Shown in pieces: positions 15,092 through 24,125 of a stretch of DNA of 64,000 nt. The notes under the pieces were generated by a model. It had not been told where the DNA came from and ran no database searches. It saw only the letters and a list, made by a program, of their open reading frames with translations. Each line of letters opens with the position of its first letter. Position 1 is the first letter of the stretch. This stretch comes from Clostridium sp. CF012 (GTDB lineage Bacteria > Bacillota > Clostridia > Clostridiales > Clostridiaceae). Where the stretch lies: the NCBI RefSeq assembly GCF_018861755.1, contig NZ_JAHLEF010000002.1:186001-250000 (forward strand), in the 5' to 3' direction. A program made the translations under genes and the position numbers.

Positions 15092-16192
15092 TTAATTATT
15101 TGTATTTTTCTTTTTAGTGACTTGACCATAAAACACACCTTTTGATACCTTTACTCCATTACTAGCAGATCTTCCATAATAAGTACATTCCTCTGCCTTA
15201 GCTTTTGCACCAGTACAAAACACAGGTATTTTGCTATATTTACCCTCTGGCGCGTTGTGAATAGATTTTGAAATTTTAACTTTTGCCCGGGATAATACAG
15301 CTATATCTGATTTTGGGGACCCCTTGTATGCTGCATTCCCACAATTTTTAAATTTGCAATTAGAAATTGTGACCTCTGCACTATCCTCTACATGTATACC
15401 TTGACCATAAATATTATTGAAGCTGCAGTTATTTATAGAAACCTCTTTCGCTTTTACTGCAACCCCAATACCAAATCCAGCCCATTGCCCAGTACCATAA
15501 TTATCTTTAAAGCTGCAATTTTCAATTTTTATTCCAACGCAGGGAGCATTTATTTCTATAAAATCACCTTTTGTTTCCTTGAACACAGAATTTGAAATTA
15601 TACAATCATAAGAAGGGTTTTTATTAAACAAAATGCCATACCCAGGATTATTCTCAAATACACACTTATCTATGATTAATCGATGTACTGTATCCGCTAC
15701 TTGGATTGCTTGCACAGCATTAGTAAATTTACATTTTGATATTTCTATATCGTCTCCACTAGGTTTTATACCAAGCTTTGAATCTATGGTTAGACCTTGG
15801 ATCTTTTGTTGTCCCATGGCATTGAATATTTTATTTGAGGGATATCCGTTAATTTGTTTTATTGTAGTTTTATTAAAACCCTCGCCACTAATATTTATAC
15901 CCTTTGGAACAGTAATAGTTGTTTTATTCCCTATTAAAAGTGTGCCACGGGGAATATAAACTGTACCCTTTTTTATGGAGCTAATTGCCTTTATTAAGGC
16001 TTTGTCATCAAAATGCTTTCCATCAAGCACCGCCCCGTAACTTTTTATATTAACTACTTCGCCCCTGGTATATAAGTCTACAAAGCTAAATCCATTATTT
16101 ACATAGGAGCTTGCATTAACCAATACAAATATAAACAATAATAAAAAAATTGTACTAAGTGGAATTGTTTTATTAAATTTAATTTTCTTCAT
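15092..16192 (-). CDS. Secreted right-handed beta-helix protein (pectate-lyase superfamily)
   Basis: 366 residues; AGGTG precedes the ATG. Residues about 8-27 form a signal sequence or anchor. The first domain motif, VNIKSYGAVLDGKHFDDKAL, matches the pectate_lyase_3 entry strand, and the rest is repeating coils with conserved Asn and Cys (ISNSVFKETKGDFIEI, INNCSFNNIYGQGIHVED). It likely binds or cuts polysaccharide outside the cell, as a lyase or epimerase linked to the exported polymer. As the last gene of the operon it may trim or release the exopolysaccharide; this is inference. It differs from the beta-helix protein at 4513 in having a signal sequence and in length. Confidence 0.75.
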   Translation of the reverse strand: MKKIKFNKTIPLSTIFLLLFIFVLVNASSYVNNGFSFVDLYTRGEVVNIKSYGAVLDGKHFDDKALIKAISSIKKGTVYIPRGTLLIGNKTTITVPKGINISGEGFNKTTIKQINGYPSNKIFNAMGQQKIQGLTIDSKLGIKPSGDDIEISKCKFTNAVQAIQVADTVHRLIIDKCVFENNPGYGILFNKNPSYDCIISNSVFKETKGDFIEINAPCVGIKIENCSFKDNYGTGQWAGFGIGVAVKAKEVSINNCSFNNIYGQGIHVEDSAEVTISNCKFKNCGNAAYKGSPKSDIAVLSRAKVKISKSIHNAPEGKYSKIPVFCTGAKAKAEECTYYGRSASNGVKVSKGVFYGQVTKKKNTNN

Positions 16193-16238
16193 TTTTCACC
16201 TATCAATAACTTTCCCAAAGCCTCTTATAATAAAAAAA

Positions 16239-17120
16239 TTAATTTATATTAAAGGCACTTTTATATTTATCTATATCTAAATTTTCACTAAATTTTCTAG
16301 CAAAAATACAATCTCCATTTTCAGTTGCTTTAATGTTTGTAAAATCCTCTTCTGTTAATATTTTAGGATATTCCGGGCCACTGTTCCAGTCGATATACCG
16401 AAGGGCCATATGATTATCATCATACTCTTTATTATAATTATATATTTTTTCACTATACTTGGAATTCATTATTATAGTTTGAAAAAACACTTCATCTCCG
16501 CAGAAGGATTTTTCAAAAGCCTCACTATACCAAGCATTTTCTTGTAAATACTTCAGAATGTAATTGCATAGCTCTCCCGTTAGACAAAACCAATTAGCCC
16601 CTTTATACAGCTTTGGCAAGGATTTATAGCCAGGATTTATTTTAGGGGATTCTATGTGTCTTTGTATTTTAAACATTATAGAATCTAAAACACTTTTACG
16701 TCTTTTTAAATATAAATTACTGTGTTCATATTTAATATTATTTTCCAGCTCGTTATCATCAGGCTTTTTCTGTATTCCTATAAATTCTTTTCCACTATTT
16801 TTACTTAAAAATTCACTAATCTCCTCTGAATTTTTTAGTGGCAAACAATCTCCAGATAATAAGCATACATAATCATATTTTTTTCTTGATACTTCTTTTA
16901 AAACCAGCAGAGTAGCCTCTATTTGAGAGAAACTCGCCCAGGTAATATCTATTCGATGTTTCATAAAATGAACTTTATCAGTATACTCATAAAAATCCTC
17001 AATATTTGCTTTTTTATCTACATGTAAATATATATTGTTATTTCCCTGCCATAAAATTTCAATAGTAGTTCTTAAAATGTTTGTGTTTTTATGACAAATT
17101 ATACAATAAGCAATATCCAT
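16239..17120 (-). CDS. Core-2/I-branching type glycosyltransferase (GT14)
   Basis: 293 residues. The sequence MDIAYCIICHKNTNIL, HVDKKANI, and the block ITWASFSQIEATLLVLKEV followed by LLSGDCLPLKN are the signature of the GT14 branch enzymes, which in bacteria transfer N-acetylglucosamine, xylose or related sugars in beta linkage. The residues RYIDWNSGPEYPKIL near the C-terminus are also typical. It acts in the cytoplasm on the lipid-linked repeat unit. It is 46 nt upstream of the beta-helix gene and 28 nt downstream of an acyltransferase gene in the operon. Confidence 0.85.
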   Translation of the reverse strand: MDIAYCIICHKNTNILRTTIEILWQGNNNIYLHVDKKANIEDFYEYTDKVHFMKHRIDITWASFSQIEATLLVLKEVSRKKYDYVCLLSGDCLPLKNSEEISEFLSKNSGKEFIGIQKKPDDNELENNIKYEHSNLYLKRRKSVLDSIMFKIQRHIESPKINPGYKSLPKLYKGANWFCLTGELCNYILKYLQENAWYSEAFEKSFCGDEVFFQTIIMNSKYSEKIYNYNKEYDDNHMALRYIDWNSGPEYPKILTEEDFTNIKATENGDCIFARKFSENLDIDKYKSAFNIN

Positions 17121-17148
17121 TTTATTTTAACACCACCTTTTCAAGATT

Positions 17149-18252
17149 CTAATAAACTGATTTTTTCATAAGCCTCGCTGAGAATTTGATCACAAAATTA
17201 ATAGCTATAGAGGACCCAAGACTTAAAGCAGCTAGCCATATTACAATTAGCAGGGATAACCTAGGCATAAATACTATGCTTTGAAAATAGTAATAGCAGA
17301 AAAAAGTATGAGTTAACCACATATTTGTGGAATGAACTCCCAGGATCCCGAATATCTTTTTACTCATACTCTTATAAATAAAATTTGTTGCCATTAATAT
17401 AAATATGGGAGCTAATATAAAATCAACATAGGTAGGGTTACCTTTCCCAACCTGCTCAAACACATAGGTGCTTCCAATTCTAATTGCTACTACTCCTAAT
17501 ATTATGGCAATATAAAATGTCTTTTTATCTAGCTTTTTGCGTGAAATCCATTTATTTATATGTAAAAATAGCTTAAACTTAGAAATTATGTATCCCGCAG
17601 AGAATACCATTTGCCAGAATAGTATATTTCTTATATCACCATATATGAAACTTTTTTTAAGGAAAGCAAGCTTTGGTATAATTACTGGTATTAGTTCCAT
17701 AATAATTGCTACAATATAAAAACCTAAACTTGTGGCAAAGGAGGCTATAATGCTCCCTTTTAATATTCGCACTATAAGTGGGAATAGCAGTAATAATTCT
17801 ATGTATAGGCGGACGAACCACCACTCACTATTATAAGAAGAACTTAGAGTAAAAAAGTTTGCCATAAAGAACCTTATATTAAACTGATACCTTGCACTAT
17901 TGCTAAACCATATTAGTCCTACAGGTACAAATATTATAAAAACTACCCAATAGTTTATGAGAAATTTTAAAATCTTTCCCAATGAATCCTTCAAGGTAAC
18001 CCTTTCTTTTTTTAGGGAGGCCTTGCATAGCCCATACCCACTTAAAAATAGATACATAGCTATGCATATGTTCCCAAAATCCCCTAATAGATATTCAATA
18101 CTTGTATTTCCAAAATGTAATATAGAAATATAAGAAACATTTTGTATCCTATCCGGGAAACGAAATAAGTGATGAATCATCATTAGGGTAATGGCAAGGC
18201 CTTTTGCTATTTGAGTATGTGCTTTAGTAAATTCATAGTTCACATCACTCAT
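17149..18252 (-). CDS. Acyltransferase family 3 membrane protein
   Basis: 367 residues with about ten membrane segments. The opening KGLAITLMMIHHLFRFPDRI, with a His pair in the first membrane helix, and SGYGLCKAS fit the acyltransferase-3 (OafA/YrhL/NolL) family, which O-acetylates surface sugars using a cytoplasmic acyl donor. Its start lies 2 nt after the galU stop with no clear ribosome binding site, so it is probably translated by coupling to galU. It is one of three likely acetyltransferases in this operon. Confidence 0.82.
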   Translation of the reverse strand: MSDVNYEFTKAHTQIAKGLAITLMMIHHLFRFPDRIQNVSYISILHFGNTSIEYLLGDFGNICIAMYLFLSGYGLCKASLKKERVTLKDSLGKILKFLINYWVVFIIFVPVGLIWFSNSARYQFNIRFFMANFFTLSSSYNSEWWFVRLYIELLLLFPLIVRILKGSIIASFATSLGFYIVAIIMELIPVIIPKLAFLKKSFIYGDIRNILFWQMVFSAGYIISKFKLFLHINKWISRKKLDKKTFYIAIILGVVAIRIGSTYVFEQVGKGNPTYVDFILAPIFILMATNFIYKSMSKKIFGILGVHSTNMWLTHTFFCYYYFQSIVFMPRLSLLIVIWLAALSLGSSIAINFVIKFSARLMKKSVY

Positions 18253-18254
18253 TA

Positions 18255-19166
18255 TTACAATCTGCTTTTTTCTACACTATTATATAGCTCACTAAATTCT
18301 TCATTATCCTTTAGCGTTTGAAGGTATTCCATAAAGGGAACCTTTAACTCTTCTCTTTTTAATGCAAACTCTACTGTAGCCTCAAGAAATCCTAATTTAT
18401 CACCTACGTCATATCTTCTTCCTTCGAATACATATGCATACATGTCTTGCTGTGAAATTAGAGTTTTTAGAGCATCCGTTAACTGAATTTCTCCACCCTT
18501 GCCAGGCACTGCAACATCCAATATATCAAATATTTCTGGAGTTATTATGTATCTACCAAGTATAGCAACATTTGAGGGTGCTGAACCTATTGGTGGTTTT
18601 TCAACAAGGCTATTAACTTTGTATAGTCTATCACTAATTTGAGCTCCATCAACTATGCCATATTTATCTACATTTTCCTTAGCTACTTCTTGAACCCCTA
18701 ATATAGAGGTTTGTTTTTCATCAAAACAATCCATAAGCTGCTTTAAACATGGAGTCTTAGCATCTACAATATCATCACCTAGCATTACAGCAAAAGGTTC
18801 ATTACCAACAAAGGCTCTTGCACAATTTATAGCATGTCCAAGTCCTTTAGGCTCTTTTTGTCTTATAAAATGTATATTCACCATGTTTGATATATCCTTA
18901 ACCAGCGAAAGTAAACCGTCTTTATGTTTGCTTTCTAGTTCTAGCTCTAGTTCTACAGATTTATCAAAGTGATCTTCTATAGACTTTTTATTTCTTCCTG
19001 TAATAATTAATATTTCTTCTATTCCTGAAGCTACAGCTTCCTCTATAATATATTGCATAGTAGGCTTATCAACTATAGGCAACATTTCTTTAGGTAGTGC
19101 CTTTGTAGCAGGTAAAAACCTGGTTCCAAGTCCTGCTGCTGGTATAATAGCTTTTTTAACTCTCAT
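18255..19166 (-). CDS. galU: UTP--glucose-1-phosphate uridylyltransferase
   Basis: 303 residues, the usual size, with AGAGGAG before the ATG. The nucleotide-binding loop AAGLGTRFLPATKALPKEM and the following VDKPTMQYIIEEAV are diagnostic of GalU. It makes UDP-glucose from UTP and glucose-1-phosphate, supplying the adjacent galE product and possibly the uronic-acid branch. Glucose-1-phosphate could come from the mutase at 58294. It is located between galE and an acyltransferase gene in the operon. Confidence 0.97.
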   Translation of the reverse strand: MRVKKAIIPAAGLGTRFLPATKALPKEMLPIVDKPTMQYIIEEAVASGIEEILIITGRNKKSIEDHFDKSVELELELESKHKDGLLSLVKDISNMVNIHFIRQKEPKGLGHAINCARAFVGNEPFAVMLGDDIVDAKTPCLKQLMDCFDEKQTSILGVQEVAKENVDKYGIVDGAQISDRLYKVNSLVEKPPIGSAPSNVAILGRYIITPEIFDILDVAVPGKGGEIQLTDALKTLISQQDMYAYVFEGRRYDVGDKLGFLEATVEFALKREELKVPFMEYLQTLKDNEEFSELYNSVEKSRL

Positions 19167-19198
19167 ATAAACATCTCCTCTTAATTCTAATTTATTTC

Positions 19199-19255
19199 AT
19201 AAGTATAAGTTTATTTATAAGTATAAGTTTATTTATAAGTAAACTTATACTTATA
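19199..19255. repeat. Direct and inverted repeat between galE and galU
   Basis: An 18-nt unit (ATAAGTATAAGTTTATTT) is repeated in tandem at 19199-19216 and 19217-19234. The segment 19216-19231 also pairs perfectly over 16 bp with 19240-19255. The hairpin has no T-run and lies inside the operon, so it may protect or process the mRNA rather than end it. Confidence 0.6.
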
Positions 19256-19257
19256 AA

Positions 19258-20244
19258 TTATTTTTCATACCCATTAGGATTATTTTTATGCCATTCCCAG
19301 GCGGTTTCTATTATAGTTTGCAATGAATTATATTTAGGCTTCCAACCTAGTTCCACTTTAGCCTTATCACTTGAAGCTATAAGTACTGCTGGGTCTCCCC
19401 CGCGCCTTGGAGCAATTTCTGCCTTTATTTCATGACCTGTAACTTTCCTTGCAACCTCTATAACTTCTTTAACAGAAAAACCTTCACCATTACCTAAGTT
19501 ACAAATTGTGCTTTCCGCTCCATTCATAAGTCTTTTAAGGGCCAACAAATGAGCACTTGCTAAATCTGTTACATGTACATAATCACGTATGCAGGTGCCA
19601 TCGCCTGTTGGATAGTCATCACCGAAAATCATGATTTTCTCTCTTTTTCCTAGAGCCACCTCAAGAATTAATGGTATTAAATGAGACTCTGGGCTATGAT
19701 CTTCTCCTATTTTCCCACTTATATGGGCTCCTGCTGCATTAAAATATCTAAGAGCTGTATAGGTAATTCCATAGGCCTTATCACACCACTTTAATATCTT
19801 TTCTACCGCAAGCTTTGACTCTCCATAGGGATTAGTTGGCAGGGTTTTATCCCCTTCAAGAATTGGTACACGCTCTGGCTCTCCATAAGTTGCAGCCGTT
19901 GAGGAAAATACTATGTGTTTTACTTCATGATCCCTCATAGCTTTTAATAAATTAATAGTACTTCCTATATTGTTTTCAAAATACTTTAGTGGTTCCACAA
20001 CACTTTCTCCCACTAGTGAGTCTGCTGCAAAATCTATAACTGCCTCTATTTTATTTTCATTGAAAACAAGATTGAGTATTTTATCATCTCTTAAATCTCC
20101 CTCATAAAACTTGCCACCAAGCACAGCCTGTCTATGTCCCTTTTGGAGATTATCTAAAATTACAACTTCTTCACCACGCTCTATTAGCTCTGCTACCATA
20201 TGACTTCCGATATAACCAGCTCCACCACAAACTAAAATAGCCAA
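19258..20244 (-). CDS. galE: UDP-glucose 4-epimerase
   Basis: 328 residues from the TTG at 20244, which has AAAGGGG 9 nt upstream and gives the normal N-terminus MAILVCGGAGYIGSH; a TTG at 20253 is too near that site. The Rossmann motif GGAGYIGS, the catalytic Ser-Tyr-Lys set (FSSTAATYG, NPYGESKLAVE) and the substrate block RYFNAAGAH are all present. It interconverts UDP-glucose and UDP-galactose, giving the galactose donor for the exopolysaccharide. It stands directly upstream of galU. Confidence 0.96.
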   Translation of the reverse strand: MAILVCGGAGYIGSHMVAELIERGEEVVILDNLQKGHRQAVLGGKFYEGDLRDDKILNLVFNENKIEAVIDFAADSLVGESVVEPLKYFENNIGSTINLLKAMRDHEVKHIVFSSTAATYGEPERVPILEGDKTLPTNPYGESKLAVEKILKWCDKAYGITYTALRYFNAAGAHISGKIGEDHSPESHLIPLILEVALGKREKIMIFGDDYPTGDGTCIRDYVHVTDLASAHLLALKRLMNGAESTICNLGNGEGFSVKEVIEVARKVTGHEIKAEIAPRRGGDPAVLIASSDKAKVELGWKPKYNSLQTIIETAWEWHKNNPNGYEK

Positions 20245-20295
20245 TATTTCCAACCCCTTTCATTTAAGTTAATTATAATACACTATTAGGACCTT

Positions 20296-21369
20296 TTAAA
20301 AGCCTAAATATTTACTGGAGAGTTTTTTCCCAATAATTTTATTTGTTACTATTATGCAAGCGATGCTAAGTGCTAGTGCGGCCGTAACTTGCGTTAACTG
20401 ATATACTGGTAATAGGTTATGAATGAATGGTATCTTAACTATTACCACATTAATAATCAGTAGCCAGAAACAGTGCACATAAAATATTCCGTAGGAGTAA
20501 TTACCAATTTTAACAATAGCATTTTGCATTGTTTTGTGATGATTATCCTTTAGCACGAGAATCAGATTTATTATTGATATTGAATATAAAAAAGATGAAA
20601 TTTTAATTTGACTACTTGCAAATCCATCTTCAAATCCCAAATATATCATAAGATAACATTCAATTATGCTAAATAATGAGACACCTAAAACTATGATTAA
20701 TGCCTTACCTACAGGTTTCACTTTTATTGTAATTGGATAACCCTTAATTTTTATATATAATCCTAAGTAGTAAAATATCAGCCATGCAGGAAAAAGGGTC
20801 CCGTAAAGAGGCATTTGATGTTTCGTGACGTATGAATAAGCGTAAATTAAAATTAAGTAAATTGGTGTGATTAGAAAAACCATTAAATTTAAATATCTGT
20901 TTCCTATACATCTTATTAGTATTGGCGTAATTAATACCAGTTGCATCAATACAACAATATAGTACATGGGAGTTGACGCTTGTCCCTCTACTATTTTTAA
21001 TAGGATTGACACTATATCTATATTAAATCCACCGATTACTACACTAAGAGCAGAATAAAGTATGGACCAAACCAGAAACGGAATTAAGAGGCGGCTTCCC
21101 CTACTTTTATAATACCGCAAGGGACTTTCTGTTACTTTTGTAATATTAGTAAAATATGCTGTTAGGAACACAAACACTGCAACAGGAAAATTGATGAATT
21201 GCCGACCTATTAACCAATAATCATAATTAAATGAGTATATCCCTGAATCTTTATATTCAATTCCATTTTGACTGTGAATAAGCACAACACAAATTATACA
21301 AATACCTCTTATAATTTCAAAATAATTGTCTTTGTCTTTAGTTTTCACTGCTTGCTGGTTAATATTCAC
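20296..21369 (-). CDS. Acyltransferase family 3 membrane protein
   Basis: 357 residues and about ten membrane segments. NYFEIIRGICIICVVLIHS, with a conserved Arg and His in the first helix, and YGIFYVHCFWLL near the end fit the acyltransferase-3 family; some members also transfer succinyl groups. The assigned GTG start lies very close to GAGG (TGAGGTGTGAAT), so the true start may be a few codons later, at a rare codon. It probably acetylates a sugar of the polysaccharide repeat at the membrane. Confidence 0.8.
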   Translation of the reverse strand: MNINQQAVKTKDKDNYFEIIRGICIICVVLIHSQNGIEYKDSGIYSFNYDYWLIGRQFINFPVAVFVFLTAYFTNITKVTESPLRYYKSRGSRLLIPFLVWSILYSALSVVIGGFNIDIVSILLKIVEGQASTPMYYIVVLMQLVLITPILIRCIGNRYLNLMVFLITPIYLILIYAYSYVTKHQMPLYGTLFPAWLIFYYLGLYIKIKGYPITIKVKPVGKALIIVLGVSLFSIIECYLMIYLGFEDGFASSQIKISSFLYSISIINLILVLKDNHHKTMQNAIVKIGNYSYGIFYVHCFWLLIINVVIVKIPFIHNLLPVYQLTQVTAALALSIACIIVTNKIIGKKLSSKYLGF

Positions 21370-21397
21370 ACCTCATTTTAGTTGTTGTTTGTTGTGT

Positions 21398-22582
21398 TTA
21401 TCTTTTGATAAGCATCCTGACGCGTTTTTTCAATAATCTAAGTACTCTCACTCCAAAAATAATCACTCTTTCCATATAAGTTGGGGGACTCATGTACTTT
21501 TTAATTACATAATTAAAATCCCGATTATGTAAATCCTCAAAAAAACTCTTTCTTTTTTGGGGCTGTTTTACAGAACTTATTATAGAAGGATTGCCTCGCA
21601 ACGCATGCTCTAAATCACATTTATGTTTCTCAATTCCATTTTTGCAACCCTCAAGCATAGCTTTTCCCTTATTAGTATTGATTAATAATAGTGAGGTTCC
21701 ACCATCATCATCAAGTTCTGGGTATTTGCTTGCTATTCCCCAAAAGTCTCCTAGAGTTATATCGCTTATTCTTGGGAGCTTTGCATAAGAGCATTTATAG
21801 CAACTTGGTCTTAAATAATAATTTCTTAGAAATCCCTTCATATACACGTCATTTATAAAGGTTTTGCTATACTCACTACCATTCTCAAATTGCATTGCTA
21901 CGCAGTAACTCTTCCAACCATGCTTCTTATTTCGGAAAGTTATTTCACTTATATTTGAATTATATGATTGTTCTAGATTTTTCTTATATTTTTGGAATAC
22001 AATAGGTGATGGCACCCCATGACAAACTATATCACAAGTATATAACTCTGCATAATCTTTTCGAAGAAAATTATATAGACCTGCTATTTGGCAGGGTGTT
22101 CCTGTAAATAAAACGCGTTTTCCCGTCTTCAGGTGTTTTTTTGCCCTGTTATATGTATTGTTAATGTCACTTTGAACATATTTAGAACCACGCAGCTCAC
22201 TTAAAGCTTCTATTGTATGAGCTTCATTATGTATTACATTGTGCTCCACATCGTATGCTGCACCAAATACTACTCCATCATTCTTTAATATCCACGCTGC
22301 TATACTTGTAAATACTCCACCTGAGGAGGAGTTTTCCCTTGCACCCTTATCTAAATTCCAGGCGGCTATGCAAGTTGGCACATCCCCTGCTCTCCCATTT
22401 TTATAAATATTGATTTCAGGGCATACATTTTCACATAATCCACAGCTAACACACCTTTCCTCATTAGCCTCTGGATACCAAAAACCTTCTCCATCACTAA
22501 TCATATAAATACAGTTTCTGGGACATATATTATAACAGGCCTTGCAGCCGGAGCAATTTTTTTTATCAGTAATTTTAATCAT
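21398..22582 (-). CDS. Iron-sulfur reductase-like protein, F420 hydrogenase beta-subunit family
   Basis: 394 residues. Two 4Fe-4S ferredoxin motifs lie at the N-terminus: Cys10/13/16/20 and Cys44/47/50/54. Then follow FrhB-type N- and C-terminal domains (NSSSGGVFTSIAAW; GTPCQIAGLYNFL; CSYAKLPRISDITLGDFWGI). Despite the family name, coenzyme F420 need not be involved: in Firmicutes and Bacteroides such proteins are commonly encoded beside polysaccharide pyruvyl transferases in glycan clusters, as here. A redox role in sugar modification is possible but unproven. It overlaps the flippase gene by 4 nt (ATGA), so the two are translationally coupled. Confidence 0.85.
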   Translation of the reverse strand: MIKITDKKNCSGCKACYNICPRNCIYMISDGEGFWYPEANEERCVSCGLCENVCPEINIYKNGRAGDVPTCIAAWNLDKGARENSSSGGVFTSIAAWILKNDGVVFGAAYDVEHNVIHNEAHTIEALSELRGSKYVQSDINNTYNRAKKHLKTGKRVLFTGTPCQIAGLYNFLRKDYAELYTCDIVCHGVPSPIVFQKYKKNLEQSYNSNISEITFRNKKHGWKSYCVAMQFENGSEYSKTFINDVYMKGFLRNYYLRPSCYKCSYAKLPRISDITLGDFWGIASKYPELDDDGGTSLLLINTNKGKAMLEGCKNGIEKHKCDLEHALRGNPSIISSVKQPQKRKSFFEDLHNRDFNYVIKKYMSPPTYMERVIIFGVRVLRLLKKRVRMLIKR

Positions 22583-24105
22583 AGAGCTTGTTTCCTCCTC
22601 TTTACCTTTTTATATATGGAGGCAAATATATCTTTCTCATAAGCATTAAGACCCATAGCCCACATTAGTTGCGAGTAAATACCTATATATGCAATCATTT
22701 TTATGCCTAGTATTATAAAGTTTGTTGTAGGTATAAAATAGTTTGTAATTACACCAAGGATCATAACTATTACTATAGGCAAAGTCATTGATAATATTTC
22801 TTTTGCAAAGGCTATGATATCAATTCCTATTACCTTATGATAATAAATATTTATGACAAACCAATTTCCAATAATAAGCCCTAGAGCTGTACCAATGGCA
22901 CACCCAATCCCTCCATAAATTTTTGCAAGAGGTATGGACAATGCAATATTTAATAAGGCAATAGCAAAATACATTTTTGATCTAAAGGCATGTTTGTTTT
23001 TTGCTTGAAGTATTACAATTCCCATGCTTTGAATTAAGGGTACCAGGAGTGGAACCATTACTATTAAGGACATATAATAAGCATCCACAAAATCCGCCCC
23101 CGCCCAAAACACTATAAAACTTTTGCCGTATAATATAAATCCTGAAAGCATCATAGCCATAATGGCATATTGTATTCGCCCTACCTTATTGAACATACCA
23201 TTTATCTCAGTCATATCCTCTGTTTTAGCCGAAATTGCCGCTATTCTCGGCAAGAAAACGCTATTAACAGAGGATGAAAAGTTTATGTAGTACTGATTCA
23301 ATTGAGAGGCTATAGAATATACCGCTACAACTGAGGTTCCAGCGACGATCCCTAAAATTATCTGGTCTGTTTTGAAATAAATTTGATCTATAACCATATT
23401 TAAAAAGATAAAAAATGAAAATATGGTCATTTCCCGTACAAGAACCTTATTCCAGCAGTATAGTTTTATTTTCGCCCTTATCTTGAACATTGCATAATAA
23501 ATTTTAATAAGTATTGTGCCAATATTAAATACTGATATTACTATAACAAGGCCAATAACATCTGCTTTATACATCATAACCGCAATTACCACAAAAGGCT
23601 GAAGCACGGTTTGAAGAATTGATAAGCCTCTAATAAATATAAATCTCTCGTGGGAATTAATAACCGCGCTAAATATATTTGAAGGTATTGTTATTACTAT
23701 ATTTACTAGTTGTATAATATATATTTGTTTGGCGGACGTAAGCTCATCTGCTGTTAAGGAGCTTTTAAATATATCCCCTAACTTAAAATATAAAATAACA
23801 CCGGCGATTAGTACAACCACTGTTATTACACCATATATAATAGATGATATAGCTAGTACATTAGATTGATTTTCTTCGTCTTTTAGCGCCAGATACCTGG
23901 AATAATATCTTGTTATGGTATTCGAAAGACCAAAGTCCATAACTGCCATATAAGCAATTAGTGAGCCCATTAATTGGTATAGACCATACTGCGCTTTCCC
24001 TAGAAAATGTAGCAGCATTGGTACGTATATAAGACCTATGGCTATACTAAAAAACATTGATACATAGGATAAAACTATTCCTGCTTTTCTCTGATTAATT
24101 GCCAA
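22579..24105 (-). CDS. Oligosaccharide-repeat flippase (Wzx-like, MOP family)
   Basis: 508 residues with about 14 membrane segments; TTG start with GAGGTAG upstream. The beginning, GIVLSYVSMFFSIAIGLIYVPMLLHFLGKAQYG, is typical of Wzx/RfbX flippases. It would move the undecaprenyl-linked repeat unit to the outer face of the membrane for polymerisation by the protein at 27597. It lies in the operon between the pyruvyl transferase gene and the iron-sulfur protein gene. Confidence 0.88.
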   Translation of the reverse strand: MAINQRKAGIVLSYVSMFFSIAIGLIYVPMLLHFLGKAQYGLYQLMGSLIAYMAVMDFGLSNTITRYYSRYLALKDEENQSNVLAISSIIYGVITVVVLIAGVILYFKLGDIFKSSLTADELTSAKQIYIIQLVNIVITIPSNIFSAVINSHERFIFIRGLSILQTVLQPFVVIAVMMYKADVIGLVIVISVFNIGTILIKIYYAMFKIRAKIKLYCWNKVLVREMTIFSFFIFLNMVIDQIYFKTDQIILGIVAGTSVVAVYSIASQLNQYYINFSSSVNSVFLPRIAAISAKTEDMTEINGMFNKVGRIQYAIMAMMLSGFILYGKSFIVFWAGADFVDAYYMSLIVMVPLLVPLIQSMGIVILQAKNKHAFRSKMYFAIALLNIALSIPLAKIYGGIGCAIGTALGLIIGNWFVINIYYHKVIGIDIIAFAKEILSMTLPIVIVMILGVITNYFIPTTNFIILGIKMIAYIGIYSQLMWAMGLNAYEKDIFASIYKKVKRRKQAL

Positions 24106-24125
24106 CTCTATCTACCTCAATTTTT

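Noticed and set aside
14787-15138. Two 61-62-codon open frames on the minus strand
   Set aside because: No ribosome binding sites, odd composition, and one overlaps the terminator and the beta-helix gene.
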